DNA of 64,000 bases from Euonymus europaeus. Its lineage: Eukaryota > Streptophyta > Magnoliopsida > Celastrales > Celastraceae. The stretch lies in NCBI GenBank assembly GCA_963580455.1, contig OY756960.1, positions 23,743,238 through 23,807,237 of the forward strand, in the 5' to 3' direction. The position numbers and the translations under genes are program-made. The notes beneath the pieces are model-generated. The model was given only the letters and a program-made list of their open reading frames with translations. It did not search any database and was not told the origin of the DNA. Shown one piece after another: positions 51,601-63,212 of this stretch; position 1 is the first letter of the stretch; every line of letters starts with the position of its first letter.

Positions 51601-54505
51601 AATGCTTGATACAAAGCCTTCCAAAGTCGTGTCCAGTGAGTTGACTGTAAGTTGAATTCTGGCTTAGGCTATTAAATTGAAGGGCTTTTTTTCATGCCCT
51701 ATTGTACTAGGTTACTTTGTGGATGCTATGAATATTGATCGATTATACTGATGAAGAGCAAAAAAGTACCATATTGATTGTTTGACCAAGGATGGTTGGT
51801 TTTATTGGCCTGTCATGAAAAACAAGTAGATTATTAATTTCGTTTGAACGAACTTACTTGGAAAAATAACGGTGTTATTAAGGATGTGCTGCCAAACATC
51901 ACTTCTGAAGATGTCATTTTTTTTTTTTTGCCTTTGATTTTATATGTTCTTTCTAATTTGTTTGGCTGAGAAGGGGATGGGCTTTTTGCAGACAGGTTGA
52001 TTATACTTTATATTGATGCTTGATTGCTTTCATGCATTGATTATCGAACTTTAAATTATATGTATGTGACCTATAGTTTATTAGGTTAATTTTATGTGGA
52101 TTTTTAACTAATATGATGTGCACTTTTAAATGATAATGAGGCAGTAGACCAGGAAATGTAGATGTATCCTCTGGTACGACCTATCTTCTTGTGAATATGA
52201 ACTAAAATCTAAATGTTCAAGACTTTATTTTAATTCCAAAATCCATCATTTGCTCATGTTTGTGCAGGTGCTATTAATTGTAATTTACTTAAAAGATAAC
52301 TGACGTAAGTCAAGTTACTTTGATGATATTTTTTGTTTTACTGAAGTTGTATTCTTTGGTGGTGTTCAGGTGCAAGTGAAGTGTTCATTGATTTATGTGG
52401 ACTATGAGGGTCGTTCTGATGGTCGCTCAGTCAAATCAATTCTGGCCCATGTGGCTCCTCTAAAACTTGTATGTCTTTTCCTATGCTACTTGATTTACTC
52501 TAGATGATTACAGTTACATTCAGGCATATGCTAAATTTATACAAGCTGCACATGTGGTATTTTCACAACAATGAGACTTTCTTTCTTATATCTCATTGGA
52601 TCCATTTCAACATGCCATTTGTTCCCAAGGACTTTTCAACAATGGAGGATTCAGTTATTGCATTTTCATTTGTGATTATGTGCTGTCTGACACATGGCAT
52701 TGCAAATCATGCTATGCACATGCTCTATATAATCCTATTATATGGACATATCCAGTACTTGCCTTTAAAAAAAAAAGAGAATTTCAATATGCATTACTTT
52801 ACCTACAACTATGTTTTTTCCCTTTTTATGCTTCTTTGTCTGTTAATTTTGGATAAAAAAAATAGATTGGTGTGAAATGCTGGAAGCTATGAGCGATGGG
52901 AAAATTTATTGTTACTGTGGAGGTGTCGAATGTGCATCATTTTTTTTTTTGAACACTGATAGTCTCTGGGCTTGAGCCTGCTCTTTGCTGCCTATTTTTA
53001 TACTTAATGTGTCTTATGACCAGATATTAATTCTTGTAGTCCTGCAACTAGGTAGGAATATGCAAGTGATTGTGTTTGAAGTGCTAGACTGGTTTTCTCA
53101 CCCACATTTCCTTTTAGGTTTTGGTGCATGGATCTGCAGAGGCCACGGAGCATCTGAGGCAGCATTGCATGAAGTGTGTATGTCCTCACGTTTATGCTCC
53201 TCAAATTGAAGAAACGATTGATGTAACATCTGATTTGTGTGCTTATAAGGTATTATTCAAGATTAAGTAATGGTTTCCTCGAGAATCATTTACTTCAGAA
53301 ATCAAGATTCATTTTTGTTTTATCCTTGTGAAATTAGGTGCAACTTTCTGAGAAGCTGATGAGCAATGTGCTCTTTAAGAAGGTAAGCAGCTCAATATTC
53401 AGCAGTATTCATTCACAATGGCATCATCTTTCCTTTGATCAATCTACATCTCATGTTTTTATCAAAATTTCAGTTAGGAGAGTATGAGATAGCTTGGGTT
53501 GATGCTGACGTAGGGAAGACCGAGAGCGGCATGATGTCTTTACTACCCATATCAGCCCCTGCTCCGCCACATAATTCCGTCCTTGTTGGGGATCTAAAAC
53601 TGGCTGATTTCAAGCAGTTTCTTTCCAGCAAGGGTGTCCAGGTATTTTTTTTTTCCTTCATTCTTTCTTGAAAGACGTTCCCTATCTGGTAAGAATTAAG
53701 TTAAGAAACAGTTATTTCTCTTGAAGAAAATACGACGCGGAAACTGTTTTAACTGTGCCGGAGCAAACTATCTATGGTTTTGTATTGCCAGGCCATTCTT
53801 GATTGCATGTGGCCTTGTCACTTGATGACCCTGGGAGATTTTCTAGTCAAATATAGTTTGGAGATTTTTCTAACTGGAGTTTGGTGGAATGCATTTCAAC
53901 AGACATTTATCTAGTAAACTTTACTCTTCCTATGTGGATTCATAAACCATATGCAGGCTTGTATGCATATTTTGGTCTTGCACCTACTTTTATATTGATT
54001 TTTGAATAATAGCTTCATCTTCTATGATAATTAACAATGCTTAACTATGGTTGGATGGGTAAGTCGGTGACAATCGTGTTGCACTCGATTTAGTCTTATT
54101 TGATCTCTTTGCTGTATTGACTATTTCATATGTTCCTCTTACATTTCCCTCACTGTGTTTTGTTTGACACACTGATTCGATGTCCAGGTTGAATTTGCTG
54201 GTGGTGCACTGCGATGTGGGGAGTATGTGACACTACGAAAGGTTGGGCATGGAAACCAGAAGGTGAATGATTTCTTTTATGCATTTAGTTTGCCATCCCT
54301 TTTTGGTTAAGCAGTTAGCCGTTGAACATATTTATTCTGGTGCAACCATTGTTTGGTTAATTAGTTGGTGGGAGGGCCTTCAGCATTTGAATTCCATTTG
54401 CAGGGTGGAGGATCTGGTACTCAGCAGATTGTCATTGAAGGCCCATTATGTGAGGATTATTATATGATTAGAGACTATTTGTATTCACAATTCTATTTGC
54501 TGTAA
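45700..54505 (+). CDS. CPSF100: Cleavage and polyadenylation specificity factor subunit 2 (CPSF100)
   Basis: Nuclear pre-mRNA 3'-end processing factor that forms the CPSF73-CPSF100-symplekin core. Eighteen exons give 740 residues, as in Arabidopsis: 45700-45848, 45933-46101, 46647-46743, 47211-47337, 47463-47578, 47664-47761, 47839-47990, 48180-48237, 48322-48429, 49361-49610, 50260-50444, 51554-51646, 52370-52468, 53118-53249, 53338-53382, 53474-53641, 54188-54262 and 54404-54505. The metallo-beta-lactamase fold starts at [20 protein letters not shown]. Motif 2 reads [15 protein letters not shown], so the HxHxDH zinc ligands of CPSF73 are lost. This is the known inactive state of CPSF100. 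The beta-CASP part shows [20 protein letters not shown] and FLEWMSDS. The acidic insert holds [20 protein letters not shown]. The end is [12 protein letters not shown]. Most introns are short, but those before exons 10, 12 and 14 exceed 600 bp and hold repeats. Confidence 0.96.
49051..49076. repeat. (CA)n microsatellite
   Basis: About thirteen CA units in a CPSF100 intron, directly before an A-rich spacer and a SINE body. It is probably length-variable. Confidence 0.9.
49091..49190 (+). repeat. SINE body, head missing, in a CPSF100 intron
   Basis: It aligns by eye with the 3' part of the SINE in the CBL intron. Both carry ATGTGGGGTAAGG followed by a TT-rich stretch and TCCT, later a CCAC/CCCAC element, and both end TTGTTTAC before a T-run. 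No box A or B precedes it. A CA microsatellite stands where the tRNA-like head should be, so it is 5'-truncated. It begins with the palindrome CCACATATATGTGG (49094-49107). Confidence 0.6.
50477..50506. repeat. Long poly(T) run in a CPSF100 intron
   Basis: About 30 T residues in the intron after exon 11. No TSD or element body is evident beside it on either strand, so it may be simple slippage or the tail of a decayed minus-strand retroposon. Confidence 0.8.
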
Positions 54506-56931
54506 GTTTAACAGAACCACCCACTTCATCTTATATGTCAACAGTACTTATATGATTACATTGTTTGTGGGTATTTCTTTTTTTTTATAGACGGGAGATG
54601 TTTTTTTGGGTGCGGGCATTGAAGGCATGAAGCCATCTTGTATCTTACTGACTTTTAACTTTCGATATGAACTGTTGGATACCACCAACGGTTGAGATTA
54701 ATGCTGATAAAAATGGGTCGTTTGTCAGGTTTGTACTTTGTGGTATCCCATGTGGGTTGAATGTGTCGGGGATGGCATCTCCTTACACAGTTATCCTAAT
54801 TAGTTTTCTAAATAATTTTTTCATCGTTTTTAATCTCAGTTCGTAAAATTTATTTATTATGGGGCACAACAAATAATCTTTCCCGAAGGTTCGGGAAACA
54901 AGAAATCTTCTAGTCTTGCAATTCAATTTCAATCATGTGAGCCTTCAATGTGGCAATGACAGAATTGATGATCAAATCTGTTGATGGATGGCAACGGTAT
55001 ACATTCCATCTCTCAACTATTCGTATCTTAAATTATTTTTACTCTTAAAACCATCCCTCAACTACTATAGGTATTCTGTTTGTCCTAGAGGTTGGTTTGT
55101 CTTTGAAATAATTCTGCATGGCAAAGACTTGACCCATCAAAGAAATTTGATGTGACAAACTATTGAAAAACCTAAACTAATGAAGGCATCATCTTTCAAT
55201 TTTTAAACTTAGAAAAAGTTGTAGAAATTCTCAAAAAATCAACAACAAAACAATTGCATCATTTGAATTACAAATTCCAATAGATTGTGCCAAATTTAAA
55301 CAAGAATGTAGCAACAAAGTACACCAAACATTAACATCAATATACCATTAGGATTATAAACAAAACATAAAATTGAAATATTACAAGACAACTCTCATTA
55401 GAACACGCATACATTCCATTGTATAGCAACACACAATAACATCACATTCCAAAATCAGGAATCGAAGAACAGGAATCTTAGAGGTGGTCCTAGCGACGAA
55501 AATTTCAAGATCGAAGGAAACAATTACAAAAATTGTTGAACAAGAAAATAACAAAGAGAGATCTAGGGTTTACCTGTGAATCGCCTATAGGAAGTGAGAA
55601 ACACCGTGATCAATGTCGGAAAGATCACAAAATCGGAGGATTAACATCTGGTAAGATCACGAGAGCTCAAGATGAGCAACCCTCTCTATGGTTCTCACGA
55701 ATGTTCACATGTGAAAATAGGGAAGAGTAGGCATAGTTTGGTTTCATAACACAAATCAAGATTAGGGTTTCTTTTAAGGATTTAGGACAATCTTTGCCCA
55801 CATGTCAACACTTTGCCATGTGGACGCCACGTGCTCTACAAATCATTAAGAAAATCACATACATTTGTCAGGTAAGATTATTTCATTCACAAATTCGCCT
55901 AAAGGACAAACGAGATATCTGAGGATGGTTGATGAATGATTTTAAAAACAAACATAATTTAGGAACGAAAATGTATGGTTCAAAAACTAAATGTATACTT
56001 TTACCATTGATCGAAATAGCCGCCAAGGGTTAAAGTAGTAATTATGTTAGGTCAAAGGGGTAACCTATTCTACCATCTCTCCCGCATAGTGTCGGTGGTT
56101 GTAGTATAAACTAGATGATGCCAACTAAGCTACACTTAACAGTTTTTGAAGAAGAAGAAAAAAAACGACGCCTAGTGTGTTATATTATTTATTGCCACTA
56201 ATTGATGATTATACTTGGAATAAAAAAGATCATTATTGTAACCTCGAAAGCAGCACCATTAATGGTGTAATTATTGACTTAAATCCCAAGTCTAATAAGA
56301 TAATGAAGTGGGAACTTGTGATTTGGATTAGTCAACTATTTTATTTGCTCCACCTTCAGCAATACTGCCATTACTTGTAAAACACCTTATGGGATAAAAA
56401 TTTGATCTGATCATCTCTAGCTACCAAACTACTACAATTTCATTCTATCAAAAAAAAAAGAAACTACTACAATTTCAACCTTTGTTTTCTCATCATTTTT
56501 TCTCAATCTCATTGTGCTTAGCACATATATACATACATGATACAACCCCTACAGTCTCAAGTAGGGGGTTCGAAGTTGGTTTCGATCAATTATTAAACAT
56601 TTTTTTGTACAACTGTTTAATTTGTTTTTTGTTTGATATCGAATTTAATAGAAAATAAATAATAAATAATTAAAAAAAGGAACAAATGATTCCATTATAT
56701 CGGTTTGTTGAACAACCCTGGTAGCAAGTAAAGAGCTTTGGGAGTAACAGAAGAAGCTGTAAAAGTAGAAAGAAAGATTAGCAAAAGAAAGAGAGAGATT
56801 CCAAATTTGTTGTGGTGTTAGCATCTCCTTTGGGTGGTGTGTACCTCTCTCTACTCTTCCACCACTCCCTATTAACATTCCCCCACTCCTCTCCACGACT
56901 CCATACTCAATTCCCCACCACCAAAGAAAAA
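54506..56931. other. Intergenic between CPSF100 and the NHL gene
   Basis: This holds the CPSF100 3' UTR on the left, a TIR element relic of about 1 kb in the middle (54997-55998, listed separately), and the NHL promoter and 5' UTR on the right. An in-frame extension of the NHL frame starts at 56812 and has no family support. No other gene is seen. Confidence 0.4.
54997..55998. mobile_element. Non-autonomous TIR DNA-transposon relic (Mutator-like)
   Basis: The ends are long imperfect inverted repeats of about 90-100 bp. The left arm (54997-55088) starts GTATACATT and contains CATCCCTCAACTACTATAGG and GTTTGTCCTA. The right arm (55898-55998), reverse-complemented, starts GTATACATT and contains CATCAACCATCCTCAGATAT and GTTTGTCCTT. 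Long degenerate TIRs and a TCAAC...GTTTGTCC arm are typical of plant Mutator-like elements. The interior (about 0.8 kb) has no transposase. I could not find a 9-bp target duplication, so the borders are uncertain by some bases. Confidence 0.6.
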
Positions 56932-57744
56932 ATGACCGACAGAGTCTTCCCCGCCTCCAAGCCAGCTACCAACGGCACTGCTGCCGTCAAGGGTAATGGC
57001 AACGGTGCCAACACCAATCCAGCACCCACCAAATCTCATCTATACAATCCCACTTCCCGCCTCCCCTACCGGCCTCAGCCACACCAACGCCGTCACCGAC
57101 GCAGCGGGCGGAGTCTTTGTTGCTGTTGCTGCTTCTGGACAATCCTAATCGTCCTAGTCCTTGCCTTAATTGTCTCAATTTGCGGTATTGCGCTCTACAT
57201 CCTCTACCGCCCTCACCGTCCTGAATTCTCGGTCCCCTCCCTCCGCATCCACCGCTTCAACCTCAGTACGTCCGCCGACTCCTCTTCTCACCTCTCTGCG
57301 CTCCTAAACATGACCATCTTTACCAAAAACCCGAACTCCCATATTACCTTCTTCTACGACCCGTTTGTTCTTACTGCACTGTCGGACTCTAGTGCTGTCC
57401 AGCTGGGAAACGGGACGGTGCCCGCGTTCACGTTACAGAAGAAGAACGAGACGACGTTCAGGGGAGTATTGATTTCGGGGTCGAATGAATTGGATGTGGA
57501 GTCGGTTACCGCATTGAGATCGGATCTGAAGAAGAAGAAGAGCGGAGTGGGATTGGTGATCCAAATGGATACTAAAGTGAAAGTGAAACTCGGCGGGATT
57601 AAGACCAATAAAATTGGGATCCGGGTCAAGTGTGCTAAGATCAGTGGTGCTGTACCGAAAGGTAAGACACCGTCAGTGGCGGCTACCACCGGGTCCAAAT
57701 GTAAGGTTGATCTGAGAATCAAGATCTGGAAATGGACTTTTTGA
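56932..57744 (+). CDS. NDR1/HIN1-like (NHL), LEA-2 domain membrane protein
   Basis: Single-exon gene of 270 residues. The N-terminal 60 residues are low-complexity and basic (TSRLPYRPQPHQRRHRRSGR). A cysteine cluster (SLCCCCCFWT) and one membrane segment (ILIVLVLALIVSICGIALYI) follow, then YRPHRPEFSVPSLRIHRFNL and an LEA-2/WHy-type beta domain with LNMTIFTKNPNSHITFFYD. Several N-x-S/T sites are present (NLS, NMT, NGT, NET). A late K-rich strand and the close KCKVDLRIKIWKW are typical of NHL proteins. Members sit in the plasma membrane with the LEA domain outside, and some act in defence or cold and drought responses. The precise role of this one cannot be read. I chose the ATG in CAAAGAAAAAATGACC because family members start close before the P-rich region. 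Confidence 0.9.
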   Translation: MTDRVFPASKPATNGTAAVKGNGNGANTNPAPTKSHLYNPTSRLPYRPQPHQRRHRRSGRSLCCCCCFWTILIVLVLALIVSICGIALYILYRPHRPEFSVPSLRIHRFNLSTSADSSSHLSALLNMTIFTKNPNSHITFFYDPFVLTALSDSSAVQLGNGTVPAFTLQKKNETTFRGVLISGSNELDVESVTALRSDLKKKKSGVGLVIQMDTKVKVKLGGIKTNKIGIRVKCAKISGAVPKGKTPSVAATTGSKCKVDLRIKIWKWTF

Positions 57745-59355
57745 TTAAATTTTTTTTGTTCTTTATTTTCAATTTTATATTTCACTTTTTTTTTTTTTGG
57801 GAGCAAACACCTACTCTTTTTTTTATTTTATAATTTGGATATGTAAACTTTTGATATATGAATTATGGGTTTGAGAATTGCAAATTGCAACAGCGATTTT
57901 GTTATTCAATTGTTATTTTCTCGTTGATTCAATTGGTCACCTTCAATTATTGAAGGTACAAAAGGACTAATCCACTGTTAAGGGAAAAAAATAAGGCATT
58001 AAGTAGTGGGTTTATGTGGGAAGTGAGGTAGGATTAGCCTTTACTGGCAAGGTAGGTGTTCTTAGAGCAGCTTCTTTCAACTACAGAAATAGCAACCGGG
58101 CTCTCTGGTTTCTCGCCATGTCATCCTCAACTCACTTACACGGTGCATGTAAGTGAGTTGACTGTCCGAAATTTTAAAAATAGACTCAGTTATTAGATTG
58201 AAATAAATTCGAACTTTTGATTAATAAATTAAAAATTAAAATGTCTTAACATACGGTGATTGAGTTAAACTTGACTCGATCAAGAAATTTATTATCAATC
58301 AATTCAAAATTATTTCAGAAATAATGGAGGTATTTTCTCGATGGATGGTGTCATGTCTAGAACAGAAGCCTTGAAAGGGAAATAATGATGGTTCCTTTAT
58401 TTGACTTGGCTTGGAAGCTAATATGGAAAACGTGATTTGTTTATAGGACCGAATTGTGATTATGGTGGGCCTTTCCAAGTATTGCCACCAAAACAACAAC
58501 AGCGTGTAGTGTAAACTATCCACTTTCCAAGATTGGGATAATCAATACAAGCATTTCCTTGATTTGGACAGTTCTCCAGGGCCCAAGTGAGCCCACCAGC
58601 CTTAACATTTAACATCAGCCCAAATAATGTTGACTTGGGTCGGGCTGCTTGACCATGGACACTTCAGAAATTGGACCACTTCAATTCGACATTTAACAGG
58701 CCCAGCTCGTTTATGCTATTGATTAAGGAAAGAAAGTTGTAATAGGAGCAACTCTTAACCTAAAAAGAAAGGTTAGGAGAACCCTTCTCTCTTTTGAGGT
58801 CGCGGGTTCGATTTTTACCGAGTCTGTATTTTGAATTACATAATTATTCATCGGCACTTTGTATTTATGTATGGACTTACTCTCTCTCTCTTCTTTCTGA
58901 AGTTTGAAAGTAATTTTTGGATGCATTTATTGAATTGGACTAGGAGCCTTTTTTTGGTTATGGATTGAAAGGGAAGAGTCTTGATTTCTGATATTGATTT
59001 TGGAGGATTTTATTGCCAAAGACAAGCTTGTCTTCTTCAAATCTCGCTGGATCCCTCTGCCACCTTTGTTTAGATGTCACCTTAATTTTCTGGAAGAATC
59101 CCAAAATCCAACAGCAAATGCTTTTTATCACCGTTGATTTTATAACCCCCATTAAGTCACTCACACGCAATTCGTGTTTGGCAATTAGTGCAGCGCGTCC
59201 ATGCTTCCACACACGCAAGACCACACGCCGAGTAAAATAGCCTCGTGTGCCAAACAGCTAACTAACGGCTACTTTCAACTTCGTTCCTCATACTCACCCT
59301 TTTTTCTTCACTCCCCTTTCCTCTGTTTTTCCCGGAAAATTGAAGGGCCCTGAAA
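57745..59355. other. Intergenic between NHL and the LRR receptor kinase
   Basis: The NHL 3' UTR is on the left. A perfect 14-bp hairpin lies at 58127-58161 (listed separately). A GGTTCGATTTTTA motif at about 58806 looks like a lone box B without box A. CT-rich 5' UTR sequence of the LRR kinase precedes 59356. No gene is seen. Confidence 0.4.
58127..58161. repeat. Perfect 14-bp inverted repeat with 7-nt loop
   Basis: TCAACTCACTTACA (58127-58140), the loop CGGTGCA, then TGTAAGTGAGTTGA (58148-58161) form a perfect stem of 14 pairs. It lies about 400 bp past the NHL stop codon. It could be the core of a small decayed MITE or fold in an RNA. There is no evidence of a microRNA precursor, as the stem is too short. 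Confidence 0.85.
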
Positions 59356-61497
59356 ATGTTCTTCAAGAAAGCTTCTTTCAACTACAGTCTCCTTCTCTCT
59401 CTCCTTCTCTCATTTTCTCTCTCTTTGTCAAACCCAGACTTCGCTGCTTTGCTCTCCTTTAAGGCCTCCTCGGACCCATTTGATTCACTCTCCTCTTGGG
59501 TTAACTCCTCTGCCTCAAAGTCAAACCCTTGTCTCGACTCGTGGTTCGGCGTCACCTGTAATCCGGTCACTCACCGAGTCACCCGACTCGTCCTCGAGAA
59601 TCTCAACCTGACTGGACCGATTGACTCGCTGACCGGACTCACTCAACTCAGGCTACTCAGTCTTGAGAACAACCACCTCTCCTCTTCATCATCGTCTCTT
59701 AACCTGTCTATGTGGCCAAACATCAAACACCTTTATCTATCACACAATCGTTTCGCCGAAAATTTCCCCGACGGAGCTTCGACGTTACGGCGACTACTAC
59801 GTCTTGATCTGTCTCACAATAACTTCTCCGGCAGAATCCCGCTGAACGAATTGGCTCGGTTGACCCGATTGTTGACTCTACGACTAGATGCCAACTCGTT
59901 TACTGGAACACTCGACTCTGGTGACTCATCAATTTCTTCTATCGTTGACTTCAACGTTTCAGGCAACAAACTCTCCGGGCAGATTCCTACGTGGCTGTCG
60001 CGTTTTCCGAGGTCGTCGTTTACTGGAAACGAGAATCTCTGCGGCGAACCGTTACTATTGATCTGCTCTAATCGGACGGTGCCGAGCGAGCCTGTACGAT
60101 CGGGTAATCATGGAAGTAAAGGACCGAGTAAGGCAATGGTCCTCATCATTATTATCATCGACGCAGTGGCAATTTTGGCGGCGTTGGCGACGGTGACGTG
60201 GTGTTGCCGTTATAAGGCTAGGGCCCACGGAGATGTTACTATTGAGCCCAATAAGGACCGCAAGTCTGTTGGGGCCCACACTGAACCTAGATTGGATGAG
60301 GGGGAGATGGTGGCATTTGAGGGTTGTAAGGGTTTTAGGAAGGTGGATGATTTGTTGAAAGCATCAGCTGAGCTGTTGGGTAAAGGGACTGTGGGGACCA
60401 CTTACAAGGTTGTGATGGACGGTGGTGGTCTGGTGGTGGTGAAGAGGGTTAGGGACAAGCTGAGGACAAGAAACCTTGATAGATGGCTGAGATTAATTGG
60501 TGGGATTAGGCATTCTAATGTCATGAGCCTCAGAGCATACTATCATTCCAAGGAGGAGTTGCTATTGGTCTATGATTTTCTACCAAATGGAACCTTGCAT
60601 TCTCTTCTACATGGTCAGTACCTTAAAATTTATGTTGTTTTTTCTCAAGCTACATCCACTATTTTATTTATTTTATTTTTTGCTAGTTATCTCAAAACAT
60701 TTGAGATGAGGCCCACGATTTCAAGCTACAAGTGTGTCCATTCCAACATTTAGATAACCGGGACAAAAAATATCGGATTCTTTAGCTTTTTTTTTTTTTT
60801 TTTTTTGATGTTATATTAATTTTACTTGATTAATGTGGGTTGCAATTTGTGTACTACAGAAAATAGAGGGCCATGGAGAACCCCATTGGATTGGACTACA
60901 AGGCTAAGGCTAGCTTCTGGGGCTGCAGAGGGTCTAGCATTCCTGCATTCATACAAGAATTCCAAGCTCTTCCATGGACATGTAACATCATCAAACATCA
61001 TTGTTGATCACCAAGGCAATGCTTGTGTATCAGATATTGGTCTCCACCAGCTCTTACAAACACCAAAGTGGACCAACAGTGACTACAAGCCACCGGAATT
61101 GACTCTCAACAACAACAACGGGAATTACTCTCAGAAATCCGATGTTTACAGTTTTGGGGTGGTTCTTTTGGAGATTTTGACGGGGAAAAGGGCGAGCAGA
61201 GAAGGAGAAGAGAGTTTGGTGAAGTGGGTTCGAACTTTGGGGAGAGAGGAGTGGACATGGGAGGTGTTTGATTATGAGTTGATGAGGTACAAAGAGGTTA
61301 AGCAGGAGATGGTGGCTTTGATGGAAGTGGGTTTGCTTTGCTTGACCAGTTTGGGTAAAGATCGTCCAAAGATGGGAGTGGTGCATAATATGATTGAAGG
61401 TATAAGGACAAAGGGAGGTGTGAATTGTATTGTGAATGATCTTTCTTCGGATTCTTCTCCTGCTTTATCAGAAGGCATATCACACCAACTCCATTAG
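59356..61497 (+). CDS. LRR receptor-like kinase, subfamily III, probable pseudokinase
   Basis: Plasma-membrane receptor of 631 residues in two exons (59356-60613, 60860-61497). The single intron in the kinase region is usual for LRR-III. It has a signal peptide (SLLLSLLLSFSLSLSN), an LRRNT-type entry with WFGVTCNP, and about five leucine-rich repeats (LRLLSLENNHL, IKHLYLSHNRF, LLRLDLSHNNFSGRIP, LLTLRLDANSFTG, DFNVSGNKLSGQIP). The cap FTGNENLCGEPL follows, then one membrane helix (MVLIIIIIDAVAILAALATV). The kinase part has the typical ASAELLGKGTVGTTYKVVMD and the ATP lysine in LVVVKRVRD. The catalytic HRD is replaced by FHGHVTSSN and DFG by SDIGLHQLL. Phosphotransfer is therefore unlikely, as in other LRR-III members. 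It keeps YSQKSDVYSFGVVLLEILTG. It probably works as a scaffold or co-receptor. The ligand is unknown. Confidence 0.93.
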
Positions 61498-62027
61498 CAG
61501 ACAACTTTTATAGGATTTTATAGTTTGATAGGCACTAGTGTTGATTCATTCATTTGTGATTTCTCTTTTACATATGTTTTTAGGGATTTGATGTAGTGTT
61601 TAAAACAGGGCATTTGATGTAGTTCCATGCAATTCCCGTTCAACTCTATGTAAAACAAGAATGTAACCCAAAAAATAATAAATAAATAAAAAAGCATCAA
61701 AGTTTTTATATCCACTCTGATCAACCATCAATGAATATATGTATATGTAATAGTTGTGGTATGAATACAAGCCAGAGAACTCCAACAAAATTTGAAGAAA
61801 AAAAGAGAGGCACCATTAGTTCTTAATTAAGAGCACTGTTAAAAGAAATTCATCACACATCTGACAGAACAAATGTTTCATGTGATTGATACCTAAAAAT
61901 TTCTTTTTTGTATTCGTAGGAAATGTTGTGACACTAAAAAGAATAAGTCTATAGGAAAAAAAATTGTATGAAGACAATTCAAGAATGTTCTAACCTACAA
62001 AAATCTGAAGTGATCCCCTTCAAATAT
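61498..62027. other. Convergent intergenic region between LRR kinase and LBD gene
   Basis: The two 3' UTRs face each other here. The sequence is AT-rich with TATATGTATATG at about 61736. I see no gene, RNA or repeat border. Confidence 0.4.
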
Positions 62028-63212
62028 TTACTTATTTCCTGACTTTTTATGGAATGGGAAAAGTGCATCCTCCAAATCCTGTTCCTGCTCATGATGGACT
62101 GGATTGACATCTCTATCCCTGAGAAGAAGCAAAATGAGTTATAAGGAGGTGTCTTAAGAGCAAAAGTAGTTTGATCTAAAGTTTCCAGTCAAGGACAAAA
62201 AAATCTGTGATGAAATCAGCGTCATCATATCACCTAAGCAATGATCTATGTGGCTTGGCTATGAAAGTATGAAACTCTTGGAGCATGCAACATAGATTAA
62301 CTTTTCACATTCAATCCTCACACTAAAGCTGTGCTCTAGAGCTCTCATTCACAGTCAAACCAGACTACTTTAAGATGTGATCAGAAATCGGTTGATAAAC
62401 TATATGAGACTCTAATGGCACTTGCTTGTTAATAAAATAAAATTGCTCTACTTTGCTTAATCAAAAGATGAGTTTTTTCACTGCGATGTAAAAGGTGATT
62501 AAATATATCGATCAGAGACCCTATACCAAATATGAACATAAGAAAAAGGAGTCGATCGGATAAAGAAAGAAATGACAGTCAATCACCTGCTATAATCGTT
62601 GGAGTGCAAAAAAGCTGCGTTGTCCTGGTTATCAAACTGCCCCAACAACGGTTGCCCCTCCTCACCCAAGACTGGGAATCTTTTTTCAAGACTGGACGAA
62701 GACGACCCCTCTGTTTCAGTGTTAACGGGAATTCCATGCAACAGAATACGATCTTGCTGATCAAGAGTACTAGTATTATTAAATTCATCCTCCACGTTAA
62801 GAACATCATCAACCTGAAAATGATGTGTTTGGATAGCGGCGGCTTGAGCCCTAAACATTTGATTCTGGTGCTGAACAAACCGTAACTCCTCCTCCGCCAT
62901 TTGTATGTCTTGCTGCAACTTCACAATAATCGGCAGACAACCCCAAACAGGATCGTTAGCACGCGCATTAGCTTGAAAGATAATACTCTTCATAGTCCAA
63001 TCTCGCTGGTCCGGCATGGATTTTTTTACAGCTTTCTGGAGGCCAATTACGCCGAACAGTTTCTGTGCATTCATGAAATCTTTTTGCCTATCCGCAGGAA
63101 AGTACGGAGCTAGAACACAATTAGGGGCGCACCTTCTTCGCTGATGTTTACAGGCTGCACAAGCTTGTTTTGCGGTAGGGTAAGTGATGTTGCTTCTGCT
63201 GCCGTTGGTCAT
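62028..63212 (-). CDS. LOB-domain transcription factor, LBD22/LBD27 type
   Basis: Plant-specific nuclear DNA-binding factor. Two exons (63212-62587, 62118-62028) give 238 residues. The LOB domain sits at about residues 16-115. Its zinc-finger-like CX2CX6CX3C block reads ACAACKHQRRRCAPNC. It is followed by LAPYFPADRQKDFMNAQKLF, the GAS-type block with FGVIGLQKAV and MKSIIFQANARANDPVWGC, and a PIIVKLQQDIQMAEEELRF helix. The finger spacing is exact. The leucine-zipper-like LX6LX3LX6L of class I is not clear. The sequence is closest by eye to the divergent LBD22/LBD27 pair, of which LBD27 (SIDECAR POLLEN) works in pollen development (family knowledge). The C-terminus is acidic and Q-rich (HHEQEQDLEDALFPF). 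The exon 1 donor and exon 2 acceptor join in phase. The target genes are unknown. Confidence 0.9.

Noticed and set aside
57354..57806. 150-codon minus-strand ORF
   Set aside because: It is antisense to the NHL coding sequence, a by-product of its codon use.
58795..58815. GGTTCGATTTTTA as box B of another tRNA or SINE
   Set aside because: No convincing box A stands 30-60 bases upstream and no SINE body follows.
58070..59390. Identical GCTTCTTTCAACTACAG at about 58070 and inside the LRR kinase start region
   Set aside because: It is a 17-base match with no extension on either side. It is compatible with chance in CT-rich sequence, and no mechanism is apparent.
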